A stretch of DNA of 64,000 bases from Methylobacillus caricis (GTDB taxonomy: Bacteria; Pseudomonadota; Gammaproteobacteria; Burkholderiales; Methylophilaceae). The notes beneath the pieces were generated by a model that worked only from the letters and a program-made list of their open reading frames with translations, did no database searches and was not told where the DNA came from. The position numbers and the translations under genes are program-made. Below are positions 1 through 9,428 of the stretch, piece by piece. The stretch spans positions 1,240,001 to 1,304,000 of the forward strand of contig NZ_JAJAVD010000001.1 in assembly GCF_020532705.1 (NCBI RefSeq). Direction: 5' to 3'. Each line of letters starts with the position of its first letter. Position 1 is the first letter of the stretch.

Positions 1-158
1 ACCTTATAGGCAACATCCATACCATTTATTCCCGATCCCAATCAGTCAAAAAATAATTTAATAATCAGCAAGATATAGAAAAATAAAAAAACAAGAACAA
101 GATTAGGTGCTGAAAATCCAGCAATCTGTGAACGCAGGATGTCAAAATTTCATCACTT

Positions 159-1994
159 TTATTTGCCGCGCATAAACATTTTGTCCAATTCAATCATGGT
201 TACCTGGAACCAGGTGGGACGACCGTGATTACATTGCCCGGATCTCTCGGTGGCCTCCATATCCCGCAACAATGCATTCATCTCTGGAATGGTGAGGATA
301 CGGTTTGCCCTGACCGCAGCATGGCAGGCCATGGTCCCCAGCAACTCATTACGGCGCTCAGTAAATGCGCGACTCGCTCCGTATTGACGTAAATCAGCCA
401 GCACATCCCGCGCCAGGGCAACCGCATCGGCGTCCTTGAGCATGACTGGGATAGAACGCACAGCCAGGGTGGTAGGGGAAAGGACAGCAATATCAAAACC
501 CAGTTGTTGCAAGCCATTATCCGGTAAGGATTGCTGCTCTTGCACTGTGGCAACTTCCAGGTGATCTGCATGGAAACTCACAGGCAGTAGCAAGGGCTGC
601 ATAGGCACCCTGCTTGCATCAAGCGCATTCTTGAGTTTTTCATACATAATGCGCTCGTGGGCAGCATGCATATCCACCACGACCAGGCCTTGTGTATTTT
701 GTGCCAATACATACACGCCATGTATCTGGGCAACGGCAAATCCCAGTGGGTACTCTTGCCCAGATGGGTGCAAGCCAATTGAAGCATTCGCAATTGGGTC
801 AGGCATCGTAGCGGTATCGGAAGTTACTGTTTCTGGATTACTACTGCGCGACAAATCGCCGAACAGTGTTTGATAAAACCCTGCAGGCTCATTCGCCCGT
901 AAATCGATATTGCTCTGGAACCGTGGATAAGTCGGCACAAAAGGTTGAGCCGGAATGGCATTGCCCTCCGAAACAGCCATATCCGGCGTCAATGAACTCG
1001 GCATCCCGATTGGCGTGGCCAACGCCTTATGTAAGGCATGGAAAATGAACCTGTGTACGGATTGTCCATCCCGAAAACGCACCTCGGTCTTGCTGGGATG
1101 CACATTGACATCAACCAGACCTGGATCAAGCTCAAGAAACAGTACAAATGCAGGATGACGGTCATGATGCAATACATCCTGATAGGCTTGGCGTATGGCA
1201 TGACTGATCAGTTTATCGCGCACGAAACGGCCGTTGACATAGACATATTGCGTATCCCGGGCGTGACGCGAGAATGTCGGCTTGGCAGCCATCCCCCATA
1301 ATCTCAAGCCTGCTGCTGACTCATCCAGATAAAACGCCTCAGCGGAAAAATCCGCGCCCAGCACTTCTTCAAAACGTTTCTGTGCTTCACTTGCCGCCAG
1401 GCGCATGACCGCCCTGCCGTTATGCTGCAGCAAAAAGGTTACATCAGGCCTGGACAGGGCAATGCGGCGAAAAGCTTCTTCGCAATGTCCAAACTCCGTG
1501 TTTTCAGTCTTGAGGAATTTACGCCGGGCCGGTGTATTGAAATAAAGATCCTGGATTTCAACAATGGTGCCAACGGCAAGCGCTGCTGGTTCAACTTCTG
1601 TCAGGTAGGCGCCCTCTGAGGCGATACGCCAGCCGTGCTTTTCCTGGCTATGGTAGCTGGTCACTTCAGTACGGGAAATGGCAGCAATGCTGGCCAGGGC
1701 CTCTCCACGAAACCCAAGGCTGGCAACCCGCTCAAGGTCATCCAGGCTGGAAATCTTACTGGTTGCATGCCGGGTCAATGCCAATGCCAATTCATTTCTG
1801 GCAATGCCGCCGCCATTATCGCTGACCCGCATCTGCTTGATGCCGCCATTGAGCAGGGCAACGGAAACTTCGGTACTGCCTGCATCCAGGCTGTTCTCAA
1901 GAATTTCCTTGAGGGCGGAAGCTGGCCGTTCGACCACTTCGCCGGCGGCGATCTGGCTGACTAACTGATCTGGTAGAAGCTTGATGGATGGCAT
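159..1994 (-). CDS. mutL: DNA mismatch repair protein MutL
   Basis: MutL is the ATP-driven matchmaker linking MutS mismatch recognition to strand incision and excision. The 611-aa protein has the N-terminal GHKL ATPase: Glu30 and Asn34 in the NSLDAG context, DNGGGI near residue 60, and LGFRGEAL near residue 95. A variable linker spans about residues 335-420, and a C-terminal dimerisation domain follows. That domain contains DMHAAHERIMYE, a near match to the metal-binding motif DQHA(X)2E(X)4E of nicking MutL proteins, together with ACHAAVRAN and QCNHGRP. This suggests an endonuclease-competent MutL, unlike that of E. coli. The length is normal for the family. It is the last gene of its strand in the window, and the 158 bases beyond its stop show no gene. 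Confidence 0.97.
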   Translation of the reverse strand: MPSIKLLPDQLVSQIAAGEVVERPASALKEILENSLDAGSTEVSVALLNGGIKQMRVSDNGGGIARNELALALTRHATSKISSLDDLERVASLGFRGEALASIAAISRTEVTSYHSQEKHGWRIASEGAYLTEVEPAALAVGTIVEIQDLYFNTPARRKFLKTENTEFGHCEEAFRRIALSRPDVTFLLQHNGRAVMRLAASEAQKRFEEVLGADFSAEAFYLDESAAGLRLWGMAAKPTFSRHARDTQYVYVNGRFVRDKLISHAIRQAYQDVLHHDRHPAFVLFLELDPGLVDVNVHPSKTEVRFRDGQSVHRFIFHALHKALATPIGMPSSLTPDMAVSEGNAIPAQPFVPTYPRFQSNIDLRANEPAGFYQTLFGDLSRSSNPETVTSDTATMPDPIANASIGLHPSGQEYPLGFAVAQIHGVYVLAQNTQGLVVVDMHAAHERIMYEKLKNALDASRVPMQPLLLPVSFHADHLEVATVQEQQSLPDNGLQQLGFDIAVLSPTTLAVRSIPVMLKDADAVALARDVLADLRQYGASRAFTERRNELLGTMACHAAVRANRILTIPEMNALLRDMEATERSGQCNHGRPTWFQVTMIELDKMFMRGK

Positions 1995-2071
1995 GCAATA
2001 GCCCGATAACCCGTTAGGGCGTGATAACGATAATGGGTTATTTTAACTGCTACATGCACAAACTCGCCAAT

Positions 2072-2437
2072 TTAAAGGCCATCAATAAAACGCAGTCCGT
2101 ATTTCTTTACCTCTGCATCATCCATCACTTCACTTTCCAACCCTACTTTCTGGGCAAGCAGGTCTACTGGCACAAACTCCGGCTTGCGCACCAGCAAGTC
2201 ATCTGCCACTTGCTGCATAGCCTGGACTGCCTTGCCCTGCAAATGGGCATCCCGTCCAGCTTCACTGCTAAAGGTATCGAAAATGACATAGGCATTTTCC
2301 GCCTGCTTGAAAGCGTACCAAGTTTTGGTGTCATCTTCTTCCTTGACCGCAGGAAGCGTTTTTTTCAGGAAGCTTTCAAGCTCTTGCCGTTTGTCAGGGC
2401 GGGCTTCCAGCTTGATGTACAACGCGTATTTACTCAT
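2072..2437 (-). CDS. antibiotic biosynthesis monooxygenase (ABM) domain protein
   Basis: This 121-aa cytoplasmic protein has the ferredoxin-like ABM fold pattern. It begins with YALYIKLEARPDKRQELESF, and the centre carries WYAFKQAENAYVIFDTFSSE followed by the Gly/His-containing segment GRDAHLQGKAV. ABM domains of this size work as dimers and include quinol monooxygenases (YgiN type), haem-degrading enzymes and proteins of unknown substrate. No cofactor is needed in the quinol monooxygenase class, so no catalytic residue can be checked. It lies between the metallo-hydrolase gene and mutL on the same strand, separated from each by about 70 bases, so operon membership is possible but not shown. 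The family call is firm; the substrate is unknown. Confidence 0.75.
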   Translation of the reverse strand: MSKYALYIKLEARPDKRQELESFLKKTLPAVKEEDDTKTWYAFKQAENAYVIFDTFSSEAGRDAHLQGKAVQAMQQVADDLLVRKPEFVPVDLLAQKVGLESEVMDDAEVKKYGLRFIDGL

Positions 2438-2508
2438 TACCTATTCCTTTTTCACCACATTAACGTACTGTTAGCACGCATCATCTATGCCAGCACTGCA
2501 TCTGCTAG

Positions 2509-3876
2509 CTAGGGATTTTCATCGAGCACTACGGTTTGCAGGTACTCCGGTACCATGACATTCCATTGCTTCTGCTCTTCTATCCTGTGTCTGAGTGCAT
2601 CGGCCGCCACTGGTTCACCATGAACGATAAAGGTTTGCCTGGGAGCTGACGGGCATTGAGCCAACCACTGCATGATCTCTTGGTAATCCGCGTGCGCCGA
2701 GAGGTTGCCCAATGCCGCAATTTCCGCGCGCATGGGTACATATTCACCATGAATCTTGACGCTGTCCGCACCATCGAGCAGGGCCGCACCCCGTGTACCT
2801 GCCGCCTGGTAACCGGCAAACAACACTGTATTGCGTGGATCAGGCCCCAGGGACTTGAGGTGATGAACCACCCGCCCACCCGATACCATTCCGCTTGCTG
2901 CGAGGATGATTGCAGGTTCACGCAAGGCATTCAAGGCAATGGATTGCTCGACCGTGCTTATTATCCTGGCGACCCTGGCAAGTTCACGGCATTGTGCAGC
3001 GCTCAGTTTGTGCTCAGCCGTATGGCGCAGGAAGATTTCGGTAGCATCGGCAGCCATGGGGCTGTTGAGGTAGACCGGCAAATCAGGAATACGCCGCTCC
3101 TGCTTGATTTTATGGATGTAGTACAACAGCTCCTGGGCTCGACCGACAGCAAATACCGGCACCAGCACAATGCCGCCTCGCGCTGATGTGTGGTTGATAA
3201 CTTCAGCCAGTTGGGCCTCCGGCTCGGCCCTGTCATGCAAGCGGTTGCCATAAGTGGATTCCAGCACCAGGTAGTCTGCCGCCTCAGGTGCTGAAGGTTC
3301 TGGCATCAACGGATCCTGCATGCGTCCAAGGTCCCCCGAGAACAGGATGGAAGTATGCGCATCCTTGAGCAATACCGTGCATGCACCCAGGATATGGCCA
3401 GCCAGCATCAACTTGATGCTGATGCCGTCGACGATTTCAACAGTTTTCGCCAGCGGCACTGACACCAAGAGCTCAAGCGCCGCCTCGGCATCTTCCTTGG
3501 CATAGAGCGGCAAGGCTGGCTTGTGCTTGGAAAATCCGCGTTTGTTGGCATAGCGTGCCTCTTCCTCCTGCAGGTGGGCTGAGTCGCGCAACAGCAACTG
3601 GCAAAGCTCCAGGGTAGCCTCGCTGCAGTAGACCTTGCCGCGGAAGCCCTGCTTGACAAGCAGGGGCAGATACCCCGTGTGGTCTATATGGGCATGGGTC
3701 AGTACCACGGCATCGATACTGGCTGGCTCTACCGGCAGCCTGGCCCAGTTCTTGAGGCGCAACATTTTCAGGCCCTGGAATAAGCCGCAATCCACTAACA
3801 CACGCCTCTCGCCACTGCTTACAAGGTATTTGGAGCCGGTGACAGTGCCAGTGGCGCCAAGGAAACTGATTTTCAT
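2509..3876 (-). CDS. beta-CASP metallo-beta-lactamase fold RNA-processing hydrolase
   Basis: The 455-aa protein belongs to the CPSF/Ysh1-like MBL-beta-CASP group. It opens with FLGATGTVTGSKYLV, typical of this group, and the zinc-binding motif LTHAHIDHTGYLP follows near residue 60. Further metal ligands occur at LAGHILGA and FSGDLG. The beta-CASP insertion begins around YLVLESTYGNRLH and contains VPVFAVGRAQELLYYI and LAASGMVSGGRVVHHL. The end carries NLSAHADYQE and FIVHGEPVAADALRHRI, completing the active-site set. Such proteins are predicted Zn-dependent RNA endo/exonucleases. The gene starts two bases before the stop of the amidase gene, consistent with cotranscription. The actual RNA target is unknown. 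Confidence 0.88.
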   Translation of the reverse strand: MKISFLGATGTVTGSKYLVSSGERRVLVDCGLFQGLKMLRLKNWARLPVEPASIDAVVLTHAHIDHTGYLPLLVKQGFRGKVYCSEATLELCQLLLRDSAHLQEEEARYANKRGFSKHKPALPLYAKEDAEAALELLVSVPLAKTVEIVDGISIKLMLAGHILGACTVLLKDAHTSILFSGDLGRMQDPLMPEPSAPEAADYLVLESTYGNRLHDRAEPEAQLAEVINHTSARGGIVLVPVFAVGRAQELLYYIHKIKQERRIPDLPVYLNSPMAADATEIFLRHTAEHKLSAAQCRELARVARIISTVEQSIALNALREPAIILAASGMVSGGRVVHHLKSLGPDPRNTVLFAGYQAAGTRGAALLDGADSVKIHGEYVPMRAEIAALGNLSAHADYQEIMQWLAQCPSAPRQTFIVHGEPVAADALRHRIEEQKQWNVMVPEYLQTVVLDENP

Positions 3877-3878
3877 GC

Positions 3879-5201
3879 TTATTTTTCTACGATCCTGGTT
3901 TTGGCCAAGGGAGGATTGGCAGCAAAGTATTTCTTTATGCCTGACAGTATTGAACTTACCAGTTTGTCCTGATGTACGTTGTCATTCAGCCTACGCTCCT
4001 CATCCGGGTTGGTAATAAATGCCGTTTCAACCAGGATGGAAGGAATATCCGGAGACTTGAGCACAGCGAAACCAGCTTGCTCCACATGGCGCTTGTGCAA
4101 GGTATTGATGGTACCTACGTGATCCAGTACAAACTTGCCAAGCTTGAGGCTGTCATTGATCGTGGCTGTCTGCGACAGGTCAAGCAATGTACGGGCAAGA
4201 TAAGGATCTTTTACCCCCAGGCTGACGCCCCCGATCATATCCGACTCGTTTTCCCGTTGAGCCAGCAAGCGCGCCATGGCGCTGGTGGCGCCATTTTCTG
4301 ACAATGCAAACACGGATGAACCCTTAGCCTGTGCGCTCAAGGCAGCGTCGGCATGGATGGAGACAAAGAGGTCTGCCTGCATTTTTCGCGCCTTGACCAC
4401 GCGGCCATTCAACGGAATGAAATAATCCCCGTCACGTGTCAATACGCCACGCATATTAGGTTCAGCATCCACAGCGGCCTTTAGTTTTTTTGCAATCGCC
4501 AGCGTAACGTTTTTTTCATAAGACCCGGTGGCGCCCTTGGCACCAGGGTCTTCCCCGCCATGGCCTGCATCAATCGCTATCGTGATCATGCGCCCATCAG
4601 GTTTCTTGTTAATGGATGGGGCCGCCAGTACTGGCGTTTTTTCAACTGGCAGGCCAGGGGCAACATCTGCAATTGCCGGAGATTCCGGTGTTACCTGCAA
4701 TTCTGACAATGGAGCTGCAGCCACTTCCGGTTTACCACGCTGCTCCAGCAGGCTCATCAAAGGGTCCAGGGCGGGATAAATGTCAAGCACCAGCCGGTCT
4801 TTGTAGTCGCCGGCAGGAGGAAGGGAAAACACCTGAGGCTTGATTTCCGCCTTCAGGTCAACCACGATGCGCACGACGCCTGGCTTGAAGTTGGCCACCC
4901 GCACCTGGCGAATATAGGGATCATTGGCGTTGATCTTGTCTGATAACGCTTTCAGTACCGGCCCCAGTTCCACATCATCCAGGTCCAGCACCAGGCGCTC
5001 AGGATCCTTGAGCATGACCATATGATGCGTGATGGGCTTGCTGGATTCGAGTGTGATACGGGTATAGTCGGCAGCGGGCCACACGCGTGCAGCGGCAACC
5101 TGTATGCTTTCCGCTGCATGGCCGGACATGATGATACTGCCCAGCAGCCCTGTCAGGAGCAGCATGATGCTTACTATACGGAATTCAGATTTTCCAGGCA
5201 T
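3879..5201 (-). CDS. amiC: N-acetylmuramoyl-L-alanine amidase, AmiC type
   Basis: A periplasmic zinc amidase that cleaves the septal peptidoglycan stem peptide from MurNAc during daughter-cell separation. The 440-aa precursor begins with a Sec signal and hydrophobic core up to about GHAAES (residue 30). An AMIN domain follows (about 35-130, containing DYTRITLESSKPI), which targets septal peptidoglycan. After a Pro/Ala-rich linker comes the Amidase_3 domain: IAIDAGHGGEDPGA with the zinc His, the Glu in GSYEKNVTLAIAKKL, LFVSIHADAA with a zinc His, and ILVETAFITNPDEE with the catalytic Glu. The start overlaps tsaE by 28 bp, the common tsaE-amiC arrangement in beta- and gammaproteobacteria. AmiB/C naming depends on regulators not seen here. 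Confidence 0.93.
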   Translation of the reverse strand: MPGKSEFRIVSIMLLLTGLLGSIIMSGHAAESIQVAAARVWPAADYTRITLESSKPITHHMVMLKDPERLVLDLDDVELGPVLKALSDKINANDPYIRQVRVANFKPGVVRIVVDLKAEIKPQVFSLPPAGDYKDRLVLDIYPALDPLMSLLEQRGKPEVAAAPLSELQVTPESPAIADVAPGLPVEKTPVLAAPSINKKPDGRMITIAIDAGHGGEDPGAKGATGSYEKNVTLAIAKKLKAAVDAEPNMRGVLTRDGDYFIPLNGRVVKARKMQADLFVSIHADAALSAQAKGSSVFALSENGATSAMARLLAQRENESDMIGGVSLGVKDPYLARTLLDLSQTATINDSLKLGKFVLDHVGTINTLHKRHVEQAGFAVLKSPDIPSILVETAFITNPDEERRLNDNVHQDKLVSSILSGIKKYFAANPPLAKTRIVEK

Positions 5202-5641
5202 TGCTTTCCAGAATCAGTGTTGGCAATCAATCGAATATGTCGCCCCTGCCCCATGGGCTGGATGCGGACATCAATATCAGGGGCAGGCAATAACTCCTGC
5301 GCCTTTTCCGGCCATTCGACCAGGCATAGGGACTGCGGATTGAAATAATCTCTGAATCCGGCAGCATCCCATTCTTCCGGATCAATAAATCTGTACAAAT
5401 CAAAGTGATATAAGTTTAATCTAGAAACGGTATAAGGTTCAACCAGTGTGTAGGTCGGGCTTTTCACTTTTCCCGCATGCCCCAATGCCCGCAGGATACC
5501 CCGCACCAACGTGGTTTTCCCTGCGCCAAGGTCGCCATGCAGATATAAGTTAAGCCCCGGCTCCAGTACCCGTGCCAGTTTCTCACCGAATGCAAGTGTC
5601 GCTGCCTCATCCGGCAGGGTCAGTGTAAAATCTTGTGCCAT
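5174..5641 (-). CDS. tsaE: tRNA threonylcarbamoyladenosine biosynthesis ATPase TsaE
   Basis: TsaE is the ATPase partner of TsaB/TsaD in forming the t6A37 modification on ANN-decoding tRNAs. The 155-aa protein shows the Walker A motif GDLGAGKTTLVRGIL near residue 35. The TsaE signatures VKSPTYTLVEPY and HFDLYRFIDPEEWDAAG follow, with a Walker B-like LCLVEWPEKA region. The length is standard. It begins back-to-back with queG: its ATG ends at 5641, one base before the queG ATG on the other strand, so both upstream elements must lie within the opposite gene. Its 3' end overlaps amiC, suggesting cotranscription and translational coupling. Confidence 0.95.
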   Translation of the reverse strand: MAQDFTLTLPDEAATLAFGEKLARVLEPGLNLYLHGDLGAGKTTLVRGILRALGHAGKVKSPTYTLVEPYTVSRLNLYHFDLYRFIDPEEWDAAGFRDYFNPQSLCLVEWPEKAQELLPAPDIDVRIQPMGQGRHIRLIANTDSGKQCLENLNSV

Positions 5642-6721
5642 ATGTCTCGAACTTTAAACAACCTGGAAGAGCTGGCTGCCGATATCAAGCGCTGGGGTAT
5701 GGAGCTTGGATTCGGCCAGGTCGGCATCGCCGATACCGACCTCTCGGCTGCCGAGGATCGACACCGGCAATGGATAGAAAAAGGTTTCCATGGTGCCATG
5801 GATTATATGGCAAAACATGGCAACAAACGCACCCGGCCCCATGAATTGGTGCCAGGAACAGTCAGAATCATCTCTGCTCGCATGGATTACATGCCGCCAC
5901 ACGCACGCAACAGTGATGAAGTAATGAGCGACAGTGAGCTGGCGTACATCTCGCGTTATGCGCTCGGCCGCGATTACCACAAGGTCTTACGCAACCGACT
6001 GCAAAAGCTCAGCGAAAAAATTGCCGAGCATATCGGCCAGTTTGGATATCGTGTATTTACAGACAGTGCGCCAGTACTGGAAGTAGAGTTGGCACAAAAG
6101 GCGGGGCTGGGCTGGCGCGGCAAGCATACTTTATTATTATCCCGCACCGCCGGATCCTGGTTTTTTCTGGGGGAAATCTACACTGACTTGCCCCTGCCTG
6201 TGGACGCTCCCCTGGATGGGCATTGCGGAAAATGCACCGCATGCATGGATATTTGTCCCACTCAGGCGATTGTAGCGCCTTATGAAGTGGATGCAAGGCG
6301 ATGTATTTCCTACCTGACAATAGAACTTAAGGACAGTATACCGGAGCCGCTGCGTCCATTGATCGGCAACCGTGTATATGGCTGCGATGATTGTCAACTG
6401 GCCTGCCCCTGGAATCGTTTTGCAAAAATGACCCAGCAAGCTGATTTTCATGTACGCAACGGCCTCGACAATGTCAGCCTAGTCGAACTGTTCGGCTGGG
6501 ACGAGGCCACTTTTCAGGAAAAGATGGCAGGAAGCGCCATTTACCGTATCGGCCATACCCAATGGCTGCGCAATATTGCAGTCGGCCTGGGCAATGCAAG
6601 CAGCAACCCGGCCGTTATCCAGGCACTGGAAAGGCGTCGAAATGACCCCTCTGTACTGGTGCGCGAACATGTGGCATGGGCATTGAAACAGCATGAGAAA
6701 TGCTGTTCGGAAAAGACGTAA
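5642..6721 (+). CDS. queG: epoxyqueuosine reductase QueG
   Basis: QueG reduces epoxyqueuosine to queuosine in tRNA, using cobalamin and two 4Fe-4S clusters. The protein (359 aa from the ATG at 5642) has GFGQVGIADTDL near its N-terminus and DSAPVLEVELAQKAGLGWRG, characteristic of the B12-binding domain. Two ferredoxin-type cluster motifs are present: CGKCTACMDICPTQAI and GCDDCQLACPWN. The C-terminal part has the HEAT-like segment WLRNIAVGLGNA...VREHVAWALKQH typical of QueG. A TTG nine bases upstream (5633) would add three residues. Neither start has a clear Shine-Dalgarno sequence, because the upstream region is the tsaE coding sequence. The ATG is preferred. Confidence 0.95.
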   Translation: MSRTLNNLEELAADIKRWGMELGFGQVGIADTDLSAAEDRHRQWIEKGFHGAMDYMAKHGNKRTRPHELVPGTVRIISARMDYMPPHARNSDEVMSDSELAYISRYALGRDYHKVLRNRLQKLSEKIAEHIGQFGYRVFTDSAPVLEVELAQKAGLGWRGKHTLLLSRTAGSWFFLGEIYTDLPLPVDAPLDGHCGKCTACMDICPTQAIVAPYEVDARRCISYLTIELKDSIPEPLRPLIGNRVYGCDDCQLACPWNRFAKMTQQADFHVRNGLDNVSLVELFGWDEATFQEKMAGSAIYRIGHTQWLRNIAVGLGNASSNPAVIQALERRRNDPSVLVREHVAWALKQHEKCCSEKT

Positions 6722-6763
6722 AAATTCTTTTTACAGTCATATCAAAAAAATATCGGCTGACTG

Positions 6764-6769
6764 TATAAT
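6764..6769 (+). promoter_or_regulatory. possible -10 box for the glycosyltransferase cassette
   Basis: A perfect TATAAT hexamer lies in an AT-rich stretch just downstream of the queG stop. No good -35 hexamer sits 16-18 bases upstream, so this is tentative. If used, transcription would begin after the first ATG of the open frame at 6693. That supports starting the next gene at the internal ATG at 6831. Confidence 0.3.
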
Positions 6770-6830
6770 CGCCGCAATTTCAAACCTTTATAAAGACCGG
6801 CACTTGTTTACACCTCTCGTGTTTCGCCGT

Positions 6831-8420
6831 ATGAGCCTAGTGCTGTTTGCAGCTCTGGGCCTTTTTATTGCCTTTACTTTTTACCAGTATGGCATTAGCA
6901 ATGACGAAGAGGTGCAGCATGTATATGGTCGCTTGTTACTTGATTTCTATACTTCCGGCTTTGCCGACAAATCAGCTTTTGAATACCGCAATCTTTTTCT
7001 CTATGGCGGTTTCTTTGACCTGATTGCCGCCTTACTGGAACGCATACTGCCTATCTGGGTCTGGGACATGCGCCACCTGCTGTCTGCCTTGTTTGGGCTG
7101 GCTGGAATTGTAGCTGCTTACAAGATTGTACGATTGCTGGGTGGCGAGCGTGCAGGCTTCTTTGCTGTACTGTTGCTTGCAATCACAGGTTCATGGTCCG
7201 GTGCCATGTTCACGCATACCAAGGATGTGCCCTTTGCCACCTGCATGGCCTGGGCCCTCTATTACACCATCCTGATTATCCAGAATCTACCCAAACCCTC
7301 ATTGACATTGTCAGTCAAGCTGGGCATTGCCATTGGTTGCGCATTGGGCCTGCGCATCGGTGGCGCTTTCGCTGTTATCTACCTAATGCTGATGCTGGGC
7401 ATTGCCGGCATGGTGAACCGCCGCGGCATCAAGGCTCGCCTGCACTACTGGCTGGAGAGTGCCATATCACTGATTCCGGCAGGTGTGGTCGCTTTCATAC
7501 TGATGGCAATATTCTGGCCCTGGGGGGTGATGTCACCAGACCATCCGCTCGAAGCAGCAAAATCCTTCTCCCACTTTGCCTTCAACATGCTGACCATCAT
7601 GGATGGCGAAGTCATGAAGATCGGCGATGTACCTCGTTATTACCTCCCGGCCTATCTGCTGGTCAGGTTGCCGGAGATTTTCCTGCTGGGTCTGCTCGGC
7701 CTCTTGGTCAACTTCACGCTGAAATTCAAACAATTCAGGCAGCACCGCCATGAAAACCTGTTGCCATGGCTTGCCGTGATCCTGGCCGCCATATTCCCTA
7801 TTGCATTCAATGTGCTGGACAAGCCTGCACTCTACAATGGCATACGGCATTTCACTTTTGTGGTTCCCCCCATTGCAGTACTTGCAGCCCTGGGCCTGAC
7901 CATGAGCTGGGATACGCTGAAATCATTGCCTCGCATACGCCAAGGGGCTGGCGTCACTTTTATAGCGCTTGCCGCACTGACTTTAATCACCCTCTTCAGG
8001 CTACATCCTTACGAATATATTTATTACAACAACCTTGCCGGCAGCATGGCGGAGGCCGAAGCGGAGTGGGAAGGCGATTATTGGTCAAGTAGCCTGCGCG
8101 AAGCCTCCGACCTGCTGGAGGAAGAAATTTCCAGCAAGCCAAGACGTGATGCGCATGGGAAAATCATTCCCTACCTGGTGGCGGTTTGCGCCGAAAATAT
8201 CCAGGGCACGGCCTACCTTGACAACCGCTTTCGGGTCACCAAGAACTGGGAGGCCGCAGACTTCTACCTGTCTACGACCAATATGGGATGCAACAATGTC
8301 ATGAACGGAAAAATCATTGCGGAGGTCGAACGCATGGGTGTACTGCTCGCAGTGGTGAAAGACCGTCGTGATTTGCTTGCGCAGTTACGCAAGCCACGGA
8401 TGGCCACTCACCCGCACTAA
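6831..8420 (+). CDS. GT-C fold (PMT/ArnT/GT39-like) polytopic membrane glycosyltransferase
   Basis: A polytopic inner-membrane protein with about ten hydrophobic segments. It shows the arrangement of lipid-linked-sugar transferases of the GT-C fold: a first transmembrane segment followed by a periplasmic acidic motif (GISNDEEVQH) and a conserved FTHTKDVPFA loop. Later loops include WPWGVMSPDHPLEAA and KPALYNGIRHF, and a soluble C-terminal tail follows the last segment. The frame is open from 6693, inside queG. The start is set at ATG 6831 (529 aa) because the translated upstream part looks non-coding and contains a TATAAT; GTG 6819 is another option. It is followed by a GT2 transferase, GtrA and a deacetylase, so a role in decorating an envelope lipid or glycan is inferred. 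Substrate unknown. Confidence 0.72.
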   Translation: MSLVLFAALGLFIAFTFYQYGISNDEEVQHVYGRLLLDFYTSGFADKSAFEYRNLFLYGGFFDLIAALLERILPIWVWDMRHLLSALFGLAGIVAAYKIVRLLGGERAGFFAVLLLAITGSWSGAMFTHTKDVPFATCMAWALYYTILIIQNLPKPSLTLSVKLGIAIGCALGLRIGGAFAVIYLMLMLGIAGMVNRRGIKARLHYWLESAISLIPAGVVAFILMAIFWPWGVMSPDHPLEAAKSFSHFAFNMLTIMDGEVMKIGDVPRYYLPAYLLVRLPEIFLLGLLGLLVNFTLKFKQFRQHRHENLLPWLAVILAAIFPIAFNVLDKPALYNGIRHFTFVVPPIAVLAALGLTMSWDTLKSLPRIRQGAGVTFIALAALTLITLFRLHPYEYIYYNNLAGSMAEAEAEWEGDYWSSSLREASDLLEEEISSKPRRDAHGKIIPYLVAVCAENIQGTAYLDNRFRVTKNWEAADFYLSTTNMGCNNVMNGKIIAEVERMGVLLAVVKDRRDLLAQLRKPRMATHPH

Positions 8421-8456
8421 GCCTAACAATATAGCGCATTATCACAGACCGGATTT

Positions 8457-9428
8457 ATGACGACAGACCGCACACAAGCCACACCGCATATCACAGTGAT
8501 TGTGCCCGCCTACAATGAGGCATCTGCTATTACTGCGACAGTGGAGAATATCGCCAACCAGCTCTCCAAGTTGGCCCCACAGTGGGATATTGTCGTGATT
8601 GATGATGGCAGCCGCGACAATACAGCTTCTATTGTCCGTACATTGCCGGCTTATCTGCGCACGACTCTGGTCAGGTTCTCCCGCAACTTCGGCAAGGAGT
8701 ATGCAATCACCGCCGGGCTTGAATACGCTAGCGGCGAGATCGTCATCTGTATGGATGCGGATGGACAACACTCCTCAGACCTGCTTGCTGTCATGCTGGA
8801 GAAATGGCACGAGGGTTACGATATGGTATATGCCGTACGCCAGGACAGGGAAGTCGAGTCGCAGTTCAAGCGCTGGGGCTCCCGTATCTTTTATGAAATC
8901 ATGACACTGGGTGAACGCATCACCATTCCGCGTGATGCCGGCGATTTCAGGCTGATGAACCGCAACGTGGTTGACGCCCTGCGGGCCTTGCCAGAACGCA
9001 ATCGTTTCATGAAAGGCATGTATGCATGGGTAGGCTACAAGTCCATTGGCATCCCTTACACGCCCCTACCCCGTCTGCATGGTGTCAGCACATTCTCCCG
9101 CATCAGGCTCATGCAGCTGGCATGGACAGGCATCACCAGCTTCTCGGTAATTCCCCTGCGCCTGGCAAGCGCAGTGGGCGGGCTGCTGGCATTGCTGGCC
9201 TTTATTTATGGGATATGGGTTATCCTGGAAAAAATGTTTTTCCATGAAAGCATACCTGGCTGGCCTACCGTCGTTGCCAGCCTGATGTTCTTCTCGGGCG
9301 TGCAGCTATTGTTTATCGGGATACTGGGCGAATACATCGCCCGGATCTACGATGAGGTGAAAGGACGCCCCCCCTATATCGTGGCTGAAGTTTCTGCGGC
9401 CTATCAAGATATCCCGACGGAAACATGA
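8457..9428 (+). CDS. family 2 glycosyltransferase, GtrB/DPM1-like polyprenyl-phosphate sugar transferase
   Basis: A 323-aa membrane-anchored GT2 enzyme expected to transfer a sugar from a nucleotide donor to undecaprenyl phosphate on the cytoplasmic face. It has VIVPAYNEASAI, VVIDDGSRDNT and the metal-binding MDADGQHSSDL. RFSRNFGKEYAI and RDAGDFRLMNRNVVDAL are typical of the GtrB/ArnC/DPM1 group. Two C-terminal membrane helices follow (around residues 225-250 and 270-295), ending in the loop GEYIARIYDEVKGRPPYIV found in GtrB proteins. Its stop overlaps the start of gtrA as ATGA, indicating translational coupling with the putative flippase. The sugar specificity cannot be read from the sequence. 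Confidence 0.9.
   Translation: MTTDRTQATPHITVIVPAYNEASAITATVENIANQLSKLAPQWDIVVIDDGSRDNTASIVRTLPAYLRTTLVRFSRNFGKEYAITAGLEYASGEIVICMDADGQHSSDLLAVMLEKWHEGYDMVYAVRQDREVESQFKRWGSRIFYEIMTLGERITIPRDAGDFRLMNRNVVDALRALPERNRFMKGMYAWVGYKSIGIPYTPLPRLHGVSTFSRIRLMQLAWTGITSFSVIPLRLASAVGGLLALLAFIYGIWVILEKMFFHESIPGWPTVVASLMFFSGVQLLFIGILGEYIARIYDEVKGRPPYIVAEVSAAYQDIPTET

Noticed and set aside
2021..2512. Open frame of 163 codons opposite the ABM gene
   Set aside because: Antisense to a clear family member, with atypical composition.
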